From Candidatus Rokuibacteriota bacterium (GTDB lineage Bacteria; Methylomirabilota; Methylomirabilia; Rokubacteriales; CSP1-6): a DNA stretch of 51,183 nt. A program made the translations under genes and the position numbers. The DNA lies in the NCBI GenBank assembly GCA_003220685.1, contig QHTE01000046.1:1-51183 (forward strand), given 5' to 3'. The notes below the pieces were generated by a model. It had not been told where the DNA came from. It searched no databases and saw only the letters and a list, made by a program, of their open reading frames with translations. Positions 49,643 through 51,183 of the stretch are shown in pieces; within the stretch, counting starts at the first letter, position 1, and every line of letters begins with the position of its first letter.

Positions 49643-51183
49643 AGTCCCCGGCGCTCGAGCACGCGCCGGACGAGCACGTGGCGCTGGATCTTGCCCGTCG
49701 GCGTGAACGGCAGCTCGTCGAAGATCTCGATCGTCTCCGGTAGCTTGTAGGTCGCCACCCCGTCCTTGAGATAGCCGACCATCTCGTCCAGGGTGACGGT
49801 CTGCCCGGGTCGCGGGATCACGCAGAGACAGTTTCGCTCGCCCAGCCGCGGGTCGGGCACGCCCACGATGGCGGCGTGCAGGATTTTCGGGTGGGTGTAG
49901 AGAATCTCCTCGATCTCCCGCGGGAAGAACTTCTTGCCGCCGCGGTTGATCATCTCCTTGAGCCGGCCGACGATCTTCACGTTCCCGGCCTGGTCGAACT
50001 GCCCGAGGTCGCCCGTGCGGAACCAACCGTCGGCGGTGAAGAGCTCGGCGTTCGCCGCCGGATTCTTGTGGTAGCCGAGATGCACCGACGGTCCGAGCGC
50101 GGCGATCTCGCCCTCCGCCCCCGCCATCACGTCGCGCCCCGATTCGTCGATGAGCCGGAGCCCGAGGCCCGAGGCGACGGTGCCGACCGTGCCGGTCACC
50201 GCCTCGGGCTCGTCCTCGAGCCGCGTGTAGGTGTGGAAGCCCGTCTCGAGCATCCCGTAGAGCTCGATCAGGTGGCCGTGCATCCGCGCGCGGAACTCGC
50301 GAATGGTCTCGATCGGACACGAGGCGCCCCCGGTGATGATCACGCGCAAGGACGAGAGGTCGTACCGACGGAGATCGGGCTCGTTGAGCATCGCGATGAT
50401 CGACGCGGGCGCCGTGGGAATGTAGGTGACCCGCTCGCGCTGGATCAGCTCGAGGGGCGCCCGAGCGCTGAACTGATCGAGGAGCACGGCCCGTGCTCCC
50501 GCCATCACCGCCTGCACGAGGGTGAGGTAGCCCCAGTTGAGTCCGAGCGGCAGATAGATCAGGAAGACTTCCTCCGGCGTGACGCGCATGTCGGCGTTCA
50601 GGGTGCGGCACGTCGAGAGCGTGGTGTTGTGGCTGTGGATCACGCCCTTGGGATTGCCGGTGGTGCCCGAGGTGAAGGCCATCCGCATGACGTCGTTCGC
50701 CCGCTGGCCGGCGCCCGGCGGCGCCGCGGCTCCGGCGTTCTCGACCATGCTGTCGAGCGACACGAGCCCCGGCGCCGCGCCGCCCGTAGCCGGGCTCCCG
50801 AGGACGCAGACCGCTTTGAGGTCGGGCAGCCCGGGTCGCAGCTCGGCGCTCATCTTCACGTAGTCGAAGCTCTTGAAGCTCGCCGGGCAGACGAAGGCGC
50901 GGCTTTCCGAGAAGCGCAGGATGTACTCCACCTCGCGGCTCCGGAAGTCCGAGCCGATCTGGTTCGCGACCGCGCCCAGCCGCTCCAGCGCGAAGAAGAC
51001 GTACGCGAACTCCGCCCAGTTCAGCATCTGGATCGTGACGACGTCTCCCGGGCCGATGCCGAGGGCCGCGAACCCCGCCGCCACCCGGTCGACGCGCGTC
51101 CGCAGCTCGCGATAGGTGACGCGGCGTCCGCGGTCGACGATCGCGATCCGGTCGGGATGCGCCGCGGCCCGCGCCGCCAGGAT
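49639..51183 (-). CDS. AMP-dependent acyl-CoA synthetase/ligase (5' end outside window)
   Basis: The minus-strand frame is open to the window edge, where it reads ILAARAAAHPDRIAIVDRGR, so the true N-terminus lies beyond 51183. Adenylate-forming motifs are complete: P-loop MAFTSGTTGNPKGVIHSHN, A5-type ELYGMLETGF (Met-Leu where Thr is usual in YGxTE), A7/A8 GWFRTGDLGQFDQAGNVKIV with GRLKEMINRGGKKFFPREIE, and the A10 Lys in PFTPTGKIQRHV. It activates a carboxylic acid to its CoA thioester, probably feeding the FadJ-like protein; chain or aromatic specificity cannot be read. Confidence 0.92.
   Translation of the reverse strand: MLAARAAAHPDRIAIVDRGRRVTYRELRTRVDRVAAGFAALGIGPGDVVTIQMLNWAEFAYVFFALERLGAVANQIGSDFRSREVEYILRFSESRAFVCPASFKSFDYVKMSAELRPGLPDLKAVCVLGSPATGGAAPGLVSLDSMVENAGAAAPPGAGQRANDVMRMAFTSGTTGNPKGVIHSHNTTLSTCRTLNADMRVTPEEVFLIYLPLGLNWGYLTLVQAVMAGARAVLLDQFSARAPLELIQRERVTYIPTAPASIIAMLNEPDLRRYDLSSLRVIITGGASCPIETIREFRARMHGHLIELYGMLETGFHTYTRLEDEPEAVTGTVGTVASGLGLRLIDESGRDVMAGAEGEIAALGPSVHLGYHKNPAANAELFTADGWFRTGDLGQFDQAGNVKIVGRLKEMINRGGKKFFPREIEEILYTHPKILHAAIVGVPDPRLGERNCLCVIPRPGQTVTLDEMVGYLKDGVATYKLPETIEIFDELPFTPTGKIQRHVLVRRVLERRGL

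Overview
The window is about 51 kb of GC-rich bacterial chromosome (roughly two thirds G+C by eye) packed with catabolic and transport genes. No rRNA, tRNA, CRISPR array, phage module or recognisable transposase is visible. Two branched-chain-type (Liv) ABC transporters, several amidohydrolases, an acyl-CoA dehydrogenase-like flavoenzyme, a TauD-type dioxygenase, CoA-ester enzymes and many small hypotheticals suggest an uncultured soil or subsurface heterotroph. My best guess is Candidatus Rokubacteria/Methylomirabilota, or a similarly GC-rich uncultured lineage. That guess rests on content and style, not on a marker gene.

Layout. 0-4.2 kb: a polysaccharide deacetylase (cut by the window edge), an aldo/keto reductase, a secreted serine hydrolase and a gentisate dioxygenase; the reductase and dioxygenase share a 28-bp promoter repeat. 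4.2-9.6 kb, minus strand: a short lower-GC patch with a small membrane protein and DnaA-box-like sites, then a dipeptide-type transporter (dppB, dppC, broken binding protein), a PAC2 protein and an unusual SDR. 9.7-13.5 kb: a small secreted protein, a haloacid dehalogenase-like gene overlapping an MFS gene, a flavin-dependent halogenase-like gene facing them, and a truncated YpfJ-like metallopeptidase. 13.7-19.5 kb: two beta-propeller proteins, an intact family-5 binding protein, a luciferase-like remnant and a secreted multi-domain adhesin-like protein. 19.9-23.2 kb: MFS, single and tandem RidA proteins, and a damaged M48 peptidase. 23.2-27.9 kb: complete livGFHM plus binding protein. 27.9-38.2 kb: a BON protein, a PEP mutase/isocitrate lyase-family protein, two amidohydrolases, a flavin monooxygenase/acyl-CoA dehydrogenase homologue, a DUF885 peptidase-like protein, a TauD dioxygenase and a D-2-hydroxyacid dehydrogenase. 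38.2-44.3 kb, minus strand: a second complete Liv operon ending in a BT1-like transporter. 44.3-51.2 kb: a frameshifted histidine phosphatase, a DUF3500 protein, a second dehalogenase, a FadJ-type bifunctional protein with a strong terminator, a small Cys-containing protein and an acyl-CoA synthetase running off the end.

How it fits together. The Liv systems and MFS carriers would import small carboxylates, amides or aromatics. Amidohydrolases, dioxygenases and dehydrogenases open and oxidise them, and the CoA ligase and FadJ-like protein feed beta-oxidation. Substrates cannot be read from the sequence.

The least expected pattern is damage. At least five genes are broken inside recognisable coding sequence: the dipeptide-binding protein, YpfJ, the luciferase-like gene, the M48 peptidase and the histidine phosphatase. 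In three of them both the start and a later part of the same gene survive, out of frame, around a missing middle. A sixth gene (dehalogenase at 10 kb) has no canonical start codon. This is either a cluster of real deletions or an assembly problem, and read mapping would decide. I did not find a convincing new defence or mobile system. The strongest leads are this deletion pattern, the shared 28-bp promoter repeat, the DnaA-box patch at 4.75 kb, and the halogenase/dehalogenase/MFS neighbourhood.
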